Shown: in pieces, positions 11,853 to 24,377 of the stretch | Layout: each line of letters starts with the position of its first letter | How positions within the stretch are numbered: the first letter of the stretch is position 1 | Assembly: GCA_003667245.1 (NCBI GenBank) | Contig: RCNN01000214.1 | Span: forward strand, 1 to 49,825 | Source: Heterostelium multicystogenum | Taxonomy: Eukaryota > Evosea > Eumycetozoa > Acytosteliales > Acytosteliaceae | Direction of reading: 5' to 3' | DNA: 49,825 nucleotides | The notes under the pieces: generated by a model | What the model saw: the letters and a program-made list of their open reading frames with translations, nothing else | What the model was told of the DNA's origin: nothing | Database searches by the model: none | Position numbers and translations under genes: made by a program

Positions 11853-14159
11853 TCAATCATCTAGATCTATAATTTCAGGGGGTTTCGATGCTGGTGGTGG
11901 CTTTTTAGCTCTATTTGGAGGCCATTTTAATTCGACAGAAGCATGTTTAAGGTTTTTCGGTGAAACAGAAGATGTTGTTTGTTTAGATGGTGTTTCACTT
12001 GTTATACTTTTAAAGACTGTTTGTTTCGTTGGAGTCGTTTTTAAATTGATTTGGTGAAAGAGGAGGAGGTGGTGTTGGAGTAGATTGAATATCATGATCC
12101 TCTAAATCTAACTCATCATGTTTACTACTATTATTATTGTTGTTGTTGTTATTGTTAGTTGGCTTTGTTGTCGTTCCAATTGGTTTTGACGAAGATGTGG
12201 ATTGTATGGATAGTGTGCCAGTCTTGTTTTCTCGGGTAGGTTCAAATTTAGATACATCAAAAGTATCTTGTGAAATTGGATCTTCTTCGTCCACAGGTAT
12301 AGATGATTTTCATGTTGGACGAAAGAGAGATATGTTGACTTGTAGTTGTGTTGGTGAAGTTTAATGGCATTTTCAAACGTGGATAATGTTGCTTTTGGTG
12401 GCGGAGGCGGTTGTTGGTAATGGCAAAGGTAATGGTTGTGTTTTAGTTTCATCTTCGTCTTCTTCCAAAACAATATCGCTATTGCTATCGTTGTAAATCG
12501 ACTTTGTTGGTGTTTTTGTCGTGACCATTGTCTCAAATGCAGATGTAACTGTATCCACGGGTTGGGGTGGAGGACTTGGCGTTGAGAATATATCGTCGTC
12601 ATCATCATCAAATAAACCAGAATTCTTCAAGAGCATAGATGTTGTAGTTGCTGCTGTTGTTGGCGTTATATTTGGTGTGTTTTCAAAGTCAACATCATCA
12701 CGATCCGCCCAGCTTAAAGGTGGAGTCGTGTTATCTTTTAGGTGAAGTGTCATTTCGACTTATAACAACATCTTTTCTATTCATTTCCACACTAATTCAT
12801 CGTCGTAGAAATCACCTTTTCCATTGTCACTGCCACTTGCATTCGTATTGACATTATGATCCATCATAGATATGGGTGTAGAACTTAGTATAGGTAAGCT
12901 TATATCAAACATTTCATCCATTTGCTGATCCATATTATCGGGAAGTTTAACTCTATATTTCCTATATGTAAACTCATCTATATTCATTGGGACTGTGCTA
13001 TCGACATTGTGTACTATTTGAATAGTTAATTAGCGATGTGCCTTGTAATTCTTAAAGTCTTGATATCATACTTTTAGGTGCGCAGTAATTTCATTTTAAG
13101 AGAGGAGAGTGATGATGACGAGAGAGACAGTTGGGTGTATGGCAGTGAATCTGCGGAGAAGAAGTCATATGTAGTTGCCGTGGCATCTACGTCGTGGTAG
13201 TGATCATCGTCTACCGAGTGACGGGTGAGTTCTTGTTCCTTGAGCTGTTCCAACTCCAAATTAACTTGGTACTTGGCAAAGTTTTCCATGGTCTTTTCAC
13301 GGTCGATCACGAAAGCAGTGGCATTCATGCAGTGTGTTGTCATGCAGACAGTGCTGAATCCAATTGTAATCAATAGCAAATACATACTCTCCATCGGCCG
13401 AAGTGATCACCCTGTAAGCATCCACTTGAAACGGATCATTGACAAAACCAAAAATATGCAGTACTGTAAGTTGAATGTGTAGTACCACCGTATTGTTCTA
13501 ATCAAAGAAATAAGACAAAGAAGATATAAGGTAAGACTCATGTCATTCAAATTTAAAGCTAACTAAACGCATCAACTCACCTCCACATTAGCTTGATTTC
13601 GGGTGGTATATCCTTGGCAAACCAAGCAGTAAATGGTTTAAACAAAGTAGTGTTCTCTACCTTTGACGGCTGCTGCTGTTGTTGTTGATGTTGCTGATGT
13701 TGTTGTGTCGATAGAGATGAAAGCGAAGGTGAGGGTGAGATTGTAATATGATCCAAACTACCATTACTATTATCACTTATACTATTATTACTTGTGTTAC
13801 TCTTTTTATTACTATTATTATTGTTGTTGTTGTTATTGTTGCTATTGGTCAATGAAGATATAGCAACTTGATACTCTTCATAATTCTTCTTGGTGGTCGT
13901 TAATGATGGTAATCCTGTATCAAAGCTATCATTAAGTACTACAGTGTCTGAGGCAGTAGTAGTAGTAGTGAGGGGTGAGCCAATAACCTTATCAACATCA
14001 TCATCAACAATATCATTTCTAAATGCAAACATCTATTTGGATGTTATCTATATTGTTGTTGTTGTTGTTGTTGTTGATGCTACTACTAGTGACATTGGTG
14101 AGATTGTTATTATTATCATCATCGTCATCATCTATATTATCAATTGGATCTATATACAT
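11853..14159 (-). CDS. Candidate BRCT-domain protein with Asn/Gln tracts
   Basis: The most conserved part lies at about 13300-13660. It reads LFKPFTAWFAKDIPPEIKLM, then (after a GTGAGT...GATTAG intron near 13505-13580) EQYGGTTHSTYSTAY, and later YVFAIDYNWIQHCLHDNTLH. A hydrophobic strand, a Gly-Gly turn and a final W-x3-C helix in this order resemble a BRCT phosphopeptide-binding domain, so a DNA-damage or nuclear role is possible. The N-terminus has Asp and Asn runs (possible start ATG at 14159, alternative at 14035), then poly-Gln and poly-Asn. The C-terminal half (11853-12990) is acidic, Thr/Ser/Pro-rich with Asp runs and ends PPEIIDLDD. A second intron lies near 13010-13073. Frames break near 12050, 12300, 12400, 12760, 13100 and 13300. 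The domain call is tentative; no orthologue is recognised. Confidence 0.6.
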
Positions 14160-14586
14160 TATACATAATACATTATACACTATACATCATAAACTATATA
14201 ATTTACCAACAAAATAAATATTAATTCTAAATTATATTCTAATATCCTATTTCAAATGCCAAGCGGGTTGAACATTCAACACACAAATGAATATGAATTA
14301 ATTCACTCATGTGGTAAAAAAAAATGAAAAATAAATTCAAATTCAATAACTTTAAAAAGTCGACAATACATTGAATGACATTTGACTGTTAGATTATATT
14401 ATTATTATTCAAATTATTAATCCAATTCGATATTTATAGATAGATACTATATTTAAATGTTATCATAATGGGTATGTACTAATAACATAGATACAAGTTA
14501 TATAGTATTATAATAGAGAGAGATAGAGACTATTAGTAGTTGTAACTGACTTTAGTGTTGTTTAATAATAACTAACTTTATACATA
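14160..14586. other. Divergent intergenic region upstream of SF3B1
   Basis: AT-rich spacer between two divergently transcribed genes, presumably holding both promoters. At 14468 an ATGG is followed at once by GTATGT and a TACTAATAAC element, like a tiny first coding exon with a splice donor. A splice to the CAG at about 14595 would give the start M-V-E-N-T instead of the one annotated at 14587. Confidence 0.4.
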
Positions 14587-17500
14587 ATGGTGGCAGTTGA
14601 AAATACAATACCTAAAAAAGAAGTATCGGAATGGGATGAACCGAGCTCAAAGACTGGCTTGGGAGCTGTAGGTGCTACCCCAAGAAGAAATAGATGGGAT
14701 GAAACTCCACAGAAAATGGCAACTGTCGCTGAAACACCAAAGCGCAGATCGAGATGGGATGAAACTCCTGTGCAACAGATGGGTGCTCAGACCCCGAGAA
14801 TCGGTGCTGGCGGTGTCACTCCGTTGGTTGGCGGTGCCACTCCGCTTGGTGGAATGTCGATGATGACTCCACTGCCCGGTGGCGTCTCCTCGATTGCACT
14901 CAAGATAGAGCGTGAAATAGACGATCGTAATCGTCCTTGGACAGAGGAGGAGCTCAATGCACAGCTCCCAAGCGAAGGTTACGAGATCCTTGCACCACCA
15001 CCTGGATACGTACCAATCATGACTCCAGCTAGAAAGCTCATGTCAACACCACTTGTTGGAACAAACGGTGGTTTCTTCATTCCAGAGGACCAGCCACGTA
15101 CACAGGATTATGGTGTGGACCAAGCACCAGGTGGAGTACCAATGAAGCCAGAGGACAAGGTATACTTTGAGAAACTGTTGAACGAAGACGAAGACGAAAC
15201 ATTGACACCTGAGGAAGCAAAGGAAAGAAAGATTATGAAGTTGTTGCTGCGTATTAAAAATGGAACACCACCAATGAGAAAGCAGGCACTTCGTCAACTC
15301 ACAGATAAAGCTAGAGAATTTGGACCAGCACCATTGTTCAACCAGATTCTCCCGCTATTCACTAGCCAGAGTTTGGAAGACCAAGAGCGTCATCTTTTAG
15401 TCAAGGTTATCGATCGTGTTTTATACAAGTTGGACGACTTGGTTCGTCCATTCGTGAGAAAGATTCTCTCTGTAATCGAACCATACCTCATCGATCAGAA
15501 CTACTATGCTCGTGTAGAGGCACGTGAAATCATCTCCAATCTTTCAAAGGCCGCAGGTTTGGCTTCAAATGACAGCCACCATGCGTCCCGATATCGATTC
15601 ACCAGAAGAGGACATTAGAAACACAACTGCCCGTGCTTTTGCTGTCGTGGCATCAGCTCTTGGTATCCCTTCATTGCTCCATTCTTGAGAGCCGTTTGCA
15701 AGAGCAAAAAGTCATGGCAAGCTAGACATACAGGTATAAAGATTATCCAGCAAATTGCAATCCTCATGGGGTTGTGCCATTCTTCCACATTTGAAATCAA
15801 TGGTCGAAATTGTCGAACATGGTTTGAACGATGACCAGCCCAAGGTAAGAACAATCACTGCTCTTGCCATTGCCGCACTAGCAGAAGCAGCTACACCTAT
15901 GGTATCGAGTCATTCGACTCTGTTCTCAAACCACTTTGGTACGGTATCAGACAGTACCGTGACAAAGGACTTGCTGCGTTCCTCAAGGCAATTGGTTATA
16001 TTATTCCACTGATGGATGCAAGATATGCCTCATACTACACTAAGGAAGTTATGACAATTTTGGTTCGTGAATTCAAGACCAACGAAGATGAAATGAAAAA
16101 GATTATATTAAAGGTCGTCAAGCAATGTGTCGGAACAGATGGTGTTGAGGCACAATACATTCGTGACGAAGTTGTCCCAGAGTTTTTCAAGCAATTCTGG
16201 GTCAGAAGAATGGCAGATCGTAGAAATCACAAACAATTGGTCGAGACTACTGTGGAGATTGCCAACAAAGTAGGTGGTGCTGAAGTCATTGCCAAGATTG
16301 TCGACGACCTCAAAGACGAGTCAGAACCATACCGTAAAATGGTCATGGAAGCAATAGAAAAGATTATTTCATCTCTTGGTGCATCAGATATCAACCCACG
16401 TCTGGAGGAGCAATTGATTGACGGTGTACTCTATGCATTCCAGGAACAAAGTACAGATGAGACATCAATCCTACTCCAAGGTTTTGGTACCATCGTATTG
16501 GCTCTTGGCGTACGTGTCAAGCCATATCTAACACAGATTGCAGGTACCATCAAGTGGCGTTTAAACAACAAATCAGCAAAAGTTCGTCAACAAGCAGCGG
16601 ACTTGATCTCACGTATTGCTGTTGTAATGCAGCTCTGTGGAGAAGAGCAGTTGATGGCTCATCTTGGACAAATTCTCTACGAGTATCTTGGTGAGGAGTA
16701 TCCAGAAGTACTTGGTTCCATTTTGGGAGCACTCAAATCGATTGTCAATGTAATTGGTATGGCAAAGATGACACCCCCCATTAAAGATCTTTTTTGCCAC
16801 GTCTAACTCCAATCTTAAAGAATCGTCACGAAAAAGTACAAGAGAATTGCATCGATTTGGTAGGACGTATTGCCGATCGTGGTGCTGACTTTGTTTTGGA
16901 GCGTGAGTGGATGCGTATTTGCTTTGAACTCCTCGATATGTTAAAGGCACACAAGAAGGGTATTCGTCGTGCTGCTGTAAATACTTTTGGTTATATTGCC
17001 AAGGCCATCGGACCACAAGAAGTTCTTGGTACATTGCTCAATAATCTCAAGGTACAAGACCGTCAAAATCGTGTCTGTACAACTATCGCCATTGCTATTG
17101 TCGCCGAGACATGTGCCCCATACACCGTGCTTCCTGGTCTCATGAACGAGTACCGTATCCCCGAACTCAATGTACAGAATGGTGTTTTGAAGTCACTCTC
17201 TTTCCTTTTTGAATATATCGGTGAAATGGGTAAGGACTACATATACGCCGTCACACCACTGCTAGAAGATGCACTTATGGACCGTGACGCTGTACACAGA
17301 CAGACAGCCTGCTCTGCAGTCAAGCACATGTCCCTTGGAGTCCAGGGTCTGGGTTGCGAGGATGCACTTGTCCATCTCCTCAACTTTGTCTGGCCCAACA
17401 TCTTTGAAACATCACCACATGTCATCAATGCCTTCCTCGAATCCGTAGAAGGACTCAGAACTGCACTTGGACCAACTGTCATCCTCCAATACACACTACA

Positions 17501-17660
17501 AGGACTATTCCATCCCGCTAGAAAAGTACGTGACATCTATTGGAAGGTGTACAACATGCTATACATCACCTCTCAAGATGCAATGATCCCTGCATACCCC
17601 CGAGCACAAGACGACGGACCCAACACATACACAAGATACGAGCTTGACTATGTAATTTAA
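14587..17660 (+). CDS. sf3b1: U2 snRNP subunit SF3B1 (SF3b155), short N-terminus
   Basis: SF3B1 is the HEAT-repeat core of SF3b in the U2 snRNP and clamps the branch-point helix. The N-terminus holds three Trp/Thr-Pro motifs ([22 protein letters not shown]), likely U2AF-homology ligands and CDK sites. Next come MTPARKL, the [20 protein letters not shown] linker and about twenty HEAT repeats to the end (TRYELDYVI). It looks nearly collinear with human SF3B1 from the RWDETP region on. The Lys matching human K700 is kept (QPKVRT). The coding length, about 1020 codons, is well below the 1304 residues of human SF3B1; the missing part is N-terminal. No introns are needed. Frameshifts lie at about 15568 (AAA), 15679 (CC), 15768-15771 (G4), 15898, near 16000 and 16789-16794 (T6), each with the expected protein resuming in another frame. 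Confidence 0.97.
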
Positions 17661-17763
17661 AATGTAACAAACCACATCCAATAAAATTTCATTCCCTCAA
17701 ATTCATAAATTCATAATTATTAGATCCCAACAGATAACAACTAAGTTGTCAAGTGTAATTAAA

Positions 17764-19241
17764 ATGATAAACAATAACAACAGTAACAACAAAGAAGATA
17801 AAGATAAACAAGACAAGGCATCAGTTGGAGTAGATAGTAACAAAGATACAGATAGAAACGGTGAGAAGCAGAGACATATAAAAAGAAAGAAAAAGAGATG
17901 ATGATGAGATTATATCGATACAAGATGCCTTAAACGATCATCAAGATGCACAGAAAGAACTATATGAAGAGGCTGTTGATCAATATAAGCAGAATTGGGG
18001 GTGATGAAGAGTCAGTGGTCTTTACTTAGTTTTATCATCTTGTCGCTAACATTTTAACTTACAATTGTTGTAGTAAATGTACATTTGAGAAAGGATATAT
18101 AACACAACCAGTCTATGCATGTAAAGATTGCCCTGGAACATTTGGATTCTGCTTTGGCTGTTCTATGCAATGTCATTTAGATCATGATATCATTGAGTTG
18201 TTTAAGAAGCGTGCATTTAGATGTGATTGTGGAACAAAAAAGGCTGGATGTATGTTATTGATATTAATAGCTGATGTGATAGATACATATATACTAATAT
18301 CGAATCTCTGCTGTGTATTTGTAGCAACTAAATGTATTCTTCAAAACAACAAGTGTATGGCAGACGATAATACAGAGAATCAATACAATCAGAATTTCAG
18401 CGGAAAATACTGCTACTGCAAGATGACCTACAACTTTGAAGAGGACATGGTGCAATGCTTATTCTGCTACGAATGGTATCACGAGACATGTATTAAATTA
18501 AACTCAAATATAGAGGTAGGTTCATAGATTATCTAACAACGAACTGACTAATTCTGGTATTAAATAACTAACTAATTCTCTCTGGAAACAGATACCAGAT
18601 TTAGATGAAATGGCCGACTTTATATGTGGTGATTGCATAGCCAAGAATCAATTCCTAACCAACTATCCTAGTATAAGATTGTTCGCAACAAAAGAAGAAG
18701 ATTCTAGCGAGAGTACTCCCACAACAACCTCAACAGGAGATGTAAATTTAAAGAGAACAATTGACAAAGATGATGAAGATGGAGGTCGTTTGAAGAAACA
18801 AAAGACAGAAGGGGAGGATGGCAATGCGGAATCTATAGATGTCGTGACAGTTGCATGTAAATGGAATAAGGAGGCAAAAGGCTTGAATTGTGATTTGTTT
18901 TGTAAAGAAGGTTGGAGAGATTTTGCTGTGTCGTTGTGACGACTGTATGAAACACTATGAGGAACAGAAGTGTCTATTTATCTTTGACAAACCCAGTGAG
19001 TCCGACGATGAGAGCCAGCCCAAAGAAGATAAGACACCACCCAATCTATTTACAGAGATGGACAATGTATTTAAAAAAGTCATTCCAACACCTCAGCAAA
19101 ACACGCTTCTACAGGGTTACTCAGCTATGAAAGATAAATTGACATCGCTCTTTTGCTTCCAAACAACAATCAAGTGAAGTCGTAACCAAACAAGATATCC
19201 AAGCAATCTTTTTGGATCTGATGAAAAAGAAACATAAATAA
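17764..19241 (+). CDS. ubr7: UBR7-type E3 ligase, UBR box plus PHD finger
   Basis: An acidic, Lys-rich N-terminus (MINNNNSNNKEDKDK) leads to IQDALNDHQDAQKELYEEAV. The UBR box follows (KCTFEKGYITQPVYACKDC, GFCFGCSMQCHLDHDIIELF, FRCDCGTKKAG). A PHD-type zinc finger comes next (YCYCKMTYNFEEDMVQCLFC, YEWYHETC, FICGDCIA). The order and the C-terminal end (VVTKQDIQAIFLDLMKKK) match UBR7, which human work links to histone H2B ubiquitylation; its substrate here is unknown. Introns: 18250-18324 and 18516-18591 are clear, and one ends near 18072. Frameshifts lie near 17900 (start of the DDDE run), 18000 (G5), 18920 and 19151-19154 (TTTT); correcting the last one gives a stop at 19239. The gene starts only about 100 bases after SF3B1. 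Confidence 0.88.
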
Positions 19242-19395
19242 ACATCCTCTGCAATCAGCCAACTAATATCCATGTAGTGTCGTCACTCTTGGCTTGCTCA
19301 TACTTGTTCTTCAAATAATAATTTGTTTTATTTAATAAATAACTATAACTATAACTGTTTTGATTTGTGCTACTTAACTACAATAACTCTATCTA

Positions 19396-22300
19396 TTATG
19401 ACTTCGTTACATAGTTCTTTAGCCTAACCAGCTTTTGTGATGAATTCAATTTCAATCTTATTCTCTTTCGGTAGTGGATAGCTGTTCCTATCAGGACGGA
19501 TGCTACAACAATTCCAACTACAATACCTGCGATTGCACCATTACTCAGCTTCTTGTCACCAGTGTTACAGCTCGACACCAACACTGAAAGCGACTTCTCT
19601 CCTTGGTCGACATTGTATGAACATTTCTTGGCACTTGATTCTTCACCAGTGGAAGGATTGAATGTTTTAATTTGAATTTGATTAAAGAGGCCACTTGTCT
19701 GCTTGTAGTTCATCACGGATAAATTCTTCTCACCCGAAATGACCAAGTCTTGATTGATGTTGATATTTAATATACCTGAAAAGGCTGCATATTCACTGAT
19801 GTTAACTGTATGATTCATATGACAGATCAAGTTAGATTAGCTAACAAATGGCTACGATTGTCTAATGATATGATTACTACATACATTGTGAAAAGTCGTC
19901 TAATGTAACGATGTTGATAGTGATGTTACCAAACTGTGTAAGATTTCCAATGATATTGAGTTGATCGGTGTTGAATTGTAGTGATCCAAGTTGACCTAAG
20001 CTCTTAATGTTTCCATTGATTGTACCATTTCCATTAATTAATCCACTGTCGATCTTAATGGTATTGTTTGATGATATCTTAGCTCCACCAGACATGCTTA
20101 ATGATCCGCCAGTCTGGTTAAACTCAACAAAATAAACGTCACTATTGCTTTGAATTCTAACATTACCTTTGTTTGCAATTGGAATCTAATAATTGATTAA
20201 ATGAATCTATAAGTATACTATGTAATAGAGAGAGAAAGAGATTGTGTATGTTTGTTACCTCTAACTTTGAAAACAGAATCGGTTGTAAATTGACCATCGT
20301 TGTGGAAGATGATTTGCTCATTCAAAAGTATATCGTTAGATTTGAGAATGTCGGAACTAAGACTGAACTTGCCACTGTTGGAGATGGAGCTTCCAGTGTG
20401 GACTATGACACTTCCGATTGATCTGACCTCACCGTTAAGATTGGTGAGTGAGGTGTTGACCAAGTTGATCGTGGAATCTGTGTCGTAGATGAAATTTCCT
20501 TGCTCAATGACGATATTGCAAGCGGTACACTTGAACTGTGAATTCTTCTTGATCACCAAATCACCTTCATTAACAGTGAATTGAACGCCCAGTCCAGTGA
20601 ACTTTTGATCGAATATAGCATTTCCACCAGTTGTGACATTGGCCAAGTTGTAGTTGGAGTCACCAGATGAAACAAACTCACCCATAACCTTTAAGGTAGT
20701 TCCTAAGACATCGATTCTTCCATTCTAAAGGAAATCAAGTTGATTAGAATTTGAATTTCAAACGCGATCTGTGGAGAAAGAAGAGGTTTGATCTGATGCA
20801 TACCGTTATCATTGAACCATGAACGACAATATGTGATAACTTGGCGGATAGTCCACCGTTTACAACCATGCTTGCATTACCATTGCAAAAGATGGTGGAC
20901 GAAATTGCATCTATTTTCGAATCATTGTTTCAATTGTAGTGTTCCATTGACTGCGAGAATGGATGATGCTCCCAAATGAACAGCACCTCTGTCATTCATT
21001 GAGACTTCACCATTGATAACGATTGCTGACTTCTTGGTCCTAAGATATGCGTCATCCTTCATGATAAGAGCACCAACAACCACCAACTTTCCAGTATCGT
21101 TAATGAAATAAGATGAGTTGTCCATCATATAATGCTGTCCATGTGTAAATATCATTCCCTCCTCACCTTGAATATAGATTAGCGATTGACCCTGGAAATA
21201 TGGATGATAATAATTTAATTAGTTGTCAGTCTGCTGCTGCTTTCTTCGAGGAGCTATCGATTGTTTTGTCCTTACACTGCTATAGAAACCATTTGGAGCA
21301 TTCAACAGCGTGATATTTGAATTTATACACTTTACGGTGGAAGTATTATAAAGATACATGTTGGACTTTGAGAATAATACTGTTGAGGCTGTCAATTTAA
21401 ATAATGTATTGTTCTGTGTTGTTGATGGTTAATATTTTAAGAGATGAACAGTTGATTAGTAACTGATTGGACATCATAATGTCTGCCGTCCGGCGGCAAA
21501 TTAGATATGTACTCTCATGACGAAATTACTTCCAGCTGCCACATAGAATACAGCATCCTCAACACCAAAGTTTGATATTCCATCCATGGTGATGTCGGTA
21601 TCATTCAGACCGGTTGAAAATTCGGTATATGTTTTATTTACACCAGATACATAAATTGATGATTGATCCTGGTTTGTAGATAACATTATTAGTACTTGGA
21701 ATTGGAATGGATTTGAGTGAATAGTTTCATTACATTTATATTTAAGGTAGACTCGGTAACCAAGAAAAGTGAACCTGGGAAACCAATAAACGATTGATTT
21801 AACAATGTAAGTGTCATATTTGATAAAATAAGTCTGGATGCCTCACCAAACAATCCAGCAATATCCTAAAATTAGGAATGGAAATTTGATTAATTCAACT
21901 CGTAATGGAGGAACAGTACTGCTAAATTAGATGGTTTACTTTCAATGTAAGATCATGTCTGATGCTGGATGCTGAACTGTAGTAATAATAGATAAATGTG
22001 TCGCCCGATAAGGTTGACAAAACTGATGCCCCCTTTGGATTTCTTAAGATGAAGTCTGATCCACTGACAAGCATTTGAACCCCAGAGCTGTTGAGCTGAT
22101 CCATGTAGAGCATACCACTTTCGACGTTGATTGAAGAGTTGACTGTAGCCACGACTGAATCCATTGACACCACACCTCTGACGATGAAGTTGCTGCTGAC
22201 ATTTAAGGTGACTGGGCCCTTCATATTGAATGGACCACTGACAGTGATAACACCGTTGTTTATAAGTGAGCCGTATGAAATAAGTCCACTCTCTACAGCA

Positions 22301-22663
22301 AAGAGTCTACCATATCTGTTGACAATGAATGCATTGGTGACATAAAACTGTCCACTGAGTGTCAGGTTTGCTTGGAGATTGTCGGTCACGGAGGAACCTG
22401 AAAGAGTCAGACTGTTGATATTGACGGAGCCAGTGGAGATTGCACTGAGTAATCCATTAAAAAGGACGTCGTCAACAAGTCCAGGCTGACCAGGTGGCAC
22501 CCAGTTTGAAGATATATTAAAAAAAGAACCTATTGATCCAGACCATACCTTCAAGGCGTCACTGGTTCCAAAAAAATAAAAAACCTAATATAACAACCAA
22601 AAATATCCTGTTGTAGCTGATGATGCTGCTGCTGATGTCGCTGCTGCGACTTCTACTATACAT
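19396..22663 (-). CDS. Large type I membrane protein with repetitive beta-rich ectodomain
   Basis: The start is the ATG at 22663. A hydrophobic signal peptide (RIFLVVILGFLFFGTSDA) is followed by KVWSGSIGSFFNISSNWVPP and a DDVLFNG segment. Then comes about 700-800 residues of short Asn/Gly/Ser/Val-rich strands (for example SLINNGVITVSGPF and ISNSGKFSLSS), with many N-glycosylation sequons. This pattern suggests a right-handed beta-helix or stacked-strand fold. Near the C-terminus a membrane span (AIAGIVVGIVVASVLIGTAI) precedes a basic cytosolic tail (HYRKRIRLKLNSSQKL). At least six short introns split the gene (for example around 19835-19885, 20180-20260, 20725-20800, 21195-21275, 21690-21735 and 21870-21940). 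I recognise no named family. A surface adhesion or matrix-receptor role is inference from architecture. Confidence 0.72.
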
Positions 22664-22680
22664 TTTTAACAATTCTATCT

Positions 22681-22720
22681 TATCCTATCCTATCCAATGC
22701 TATCCTATGCTATCCTATGC
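22681..22720 (+). repeat. TATCCTATGC tandem repeat, about 4 units
   Basis: Four consecutive 10-base units (TATCCTATCC, TATCCAATGC, TATCCTATGC, TATCCTATGC) just upstream of the membrane-protein start, so probably in its 5' leader. It is a simple sequence expansion. Confidence 0.75.
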
Positions 22721-23670
22721 TGTTCTAAACTTTCCTAATATTTGCTAATCTAATAAATAAATAAATATAAAAATACGAATAAATCTTAAATATATCTAAT
22801 TTTTTAGATATATAATATAAGAGGAAATAAATAATTATTACTAGTGTTACAAAGGTAAGGTATTACTATTTTTATTTTCTGATTGTGGCTGCTGCAATTG
22901 AATTGTTTGATCACTTCAGTCACAAGTCAATCAGGCATCAGCTGATGATGTTGGATGATGATGGAATAGTTATGGTGGTGTTAGAATAATAAATCAAAAA
23001 CACACAATATCAGCAAAATCCAATGTGTGTTTGTTTTATTGGTTCATATCAAACACTCACTTCTAACTTTTTCTTAAATTGCAAAAAGAATGGTTGGCTG
23101 TTACTGCAGGGGTATCATTAAAAATAAAATTGATTCAACCAAAAACAAACAAAATATTGATAATAATCAAATCATAATATTAATGATTACCTGAAAAATT
23201 AAAAATATCTGTCATAGAACCTTTGTCCTTCGAATCTTGATCCACATATACACGCAAACATATCTTAACCATTTCATCAACAAAACAAATATAAATATAC
23301 ATCAAACATTAATTATAGATGAGGCTCTATATAGCTATTATAGCTTCCTATATAATTAACTCATTATATAAGTAATTACTAATGAGTACTTTAATTTTGG
23401 AATGATCTTAATCAAAGAATTAATTGTCAGTGTGGTAGTGGTATCACTAAAAAATTAATTGATCAACTTCCAATTTATATTTATATCTTTGGTTGGATAA
23501 TAATAACTGATACCCCCAATAAACTTTAAAAATTCGATCATCATCACCATCATTTGTTCTAATTATATGCTGAAAAAGCAGACCGAACATCTATATCAAT
23601 CACAATTAATTTAGATTTGATATAAAATAGCTAGCCATTTGGTTAGCTGAACCATATGATCGTTTATTTT

Positions 23671-23707
23671 TAATACTATGGTAGTATACTATAGTACCAT
23701 AGTATTA
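23671..23707. repeat. 13-bp perfect inverted repeat, 11-nt loop
   Basis: Left arm TAATACTATGGTA (23671-23683) and right arm TACCATAGTATTA (23695-23707) pair perfectly around an 11-base loop. The loop itself contains a GTATAC palindrome. It lies in the middle of a divergent intergenic region, with no adjacent gene end to make it a terminator. Confidence 0.75.
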
Positions 23708-24377
23708 TAATATGAGTTGATATAAGTTTCATTAAGAATTATTTTTTAGGTATAACTCATAATATTTAAATATTGATTATAGATAGTATCTGCATTTGAA
23801 GAGATATCATGGGATATTAGATATCTATCTACTCTAACAGTAATAATATTATTATTATTAATATTATTTATTATTATTTGTTGTTGAGTGATGTGTTATG
23901 TGATGACTGGTTGGTCAGTCAAACTATCTTACTAACTAACTAGTCACCAAGTGACTACGACAAAAAGCCAGCTCAAGTGAAAAAAGCAACCACACACTCA
24001 CTCACAAACACATTTTTAATTTTATGAAATGAAAATGAACATAATCAAGACTCCTCTTCCTGTTCACAATTTATGAAAAAATAAATTTTTTAATCTTCAG
24101 TCATCAGCAAGTCAAGCATAATTATTGGTATTGTTGTAGTTTAGTTTTTGTATTCAATTTTAATTGTTGTTAGTCTGACGATCAATCTGAACCGAAACAG
24201 GTCCACATAGCATAGCATATCAGACCAGATCATTCACAAAGTTATACCTACATACAGTATTAAATAGAATATAATAGAATAGAATAGATTAACTAAATAG
24301 TTGGATCTTGATAGAAGAGGTAGAACTATAATATATACATTGATAGATAGATAGACAACATAGAGTAATCATAAAAG

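Larger units (their letters stand above)
22664..24377. other. 1.7-kb divergent intergenic region
   Basis: This spacer lies between two genes transcribed away from each other, the membrane protein and gamma-COP. I find no convincing ORF and no tRNA-like cloverleaf. It contains a 10-mer tandem repeat (22681-22720), a 13-base perfect inverted repeat (23671-23707) and many AT-rich tracts. The segment 24120-24377 is a likely gamma-COP promoter and leader. Confidence 0.45.

Noticed and set aside
12108..12611. 167-codon minus-strand frame rich in His and Thr
   Set aside because: It is an out-of-frame shadow of the acidic, Thr/Pro-rich C-terminal half of the BRCT candidate.
22664..24377. tRNA or class I ncRNA genes in the long spacers
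   Set aside because: I looked for B-box-like sequence, cloverleaf arms and the CCTTACAGCAA-type motif of dictyostelid class I RNAs and found none by eye.
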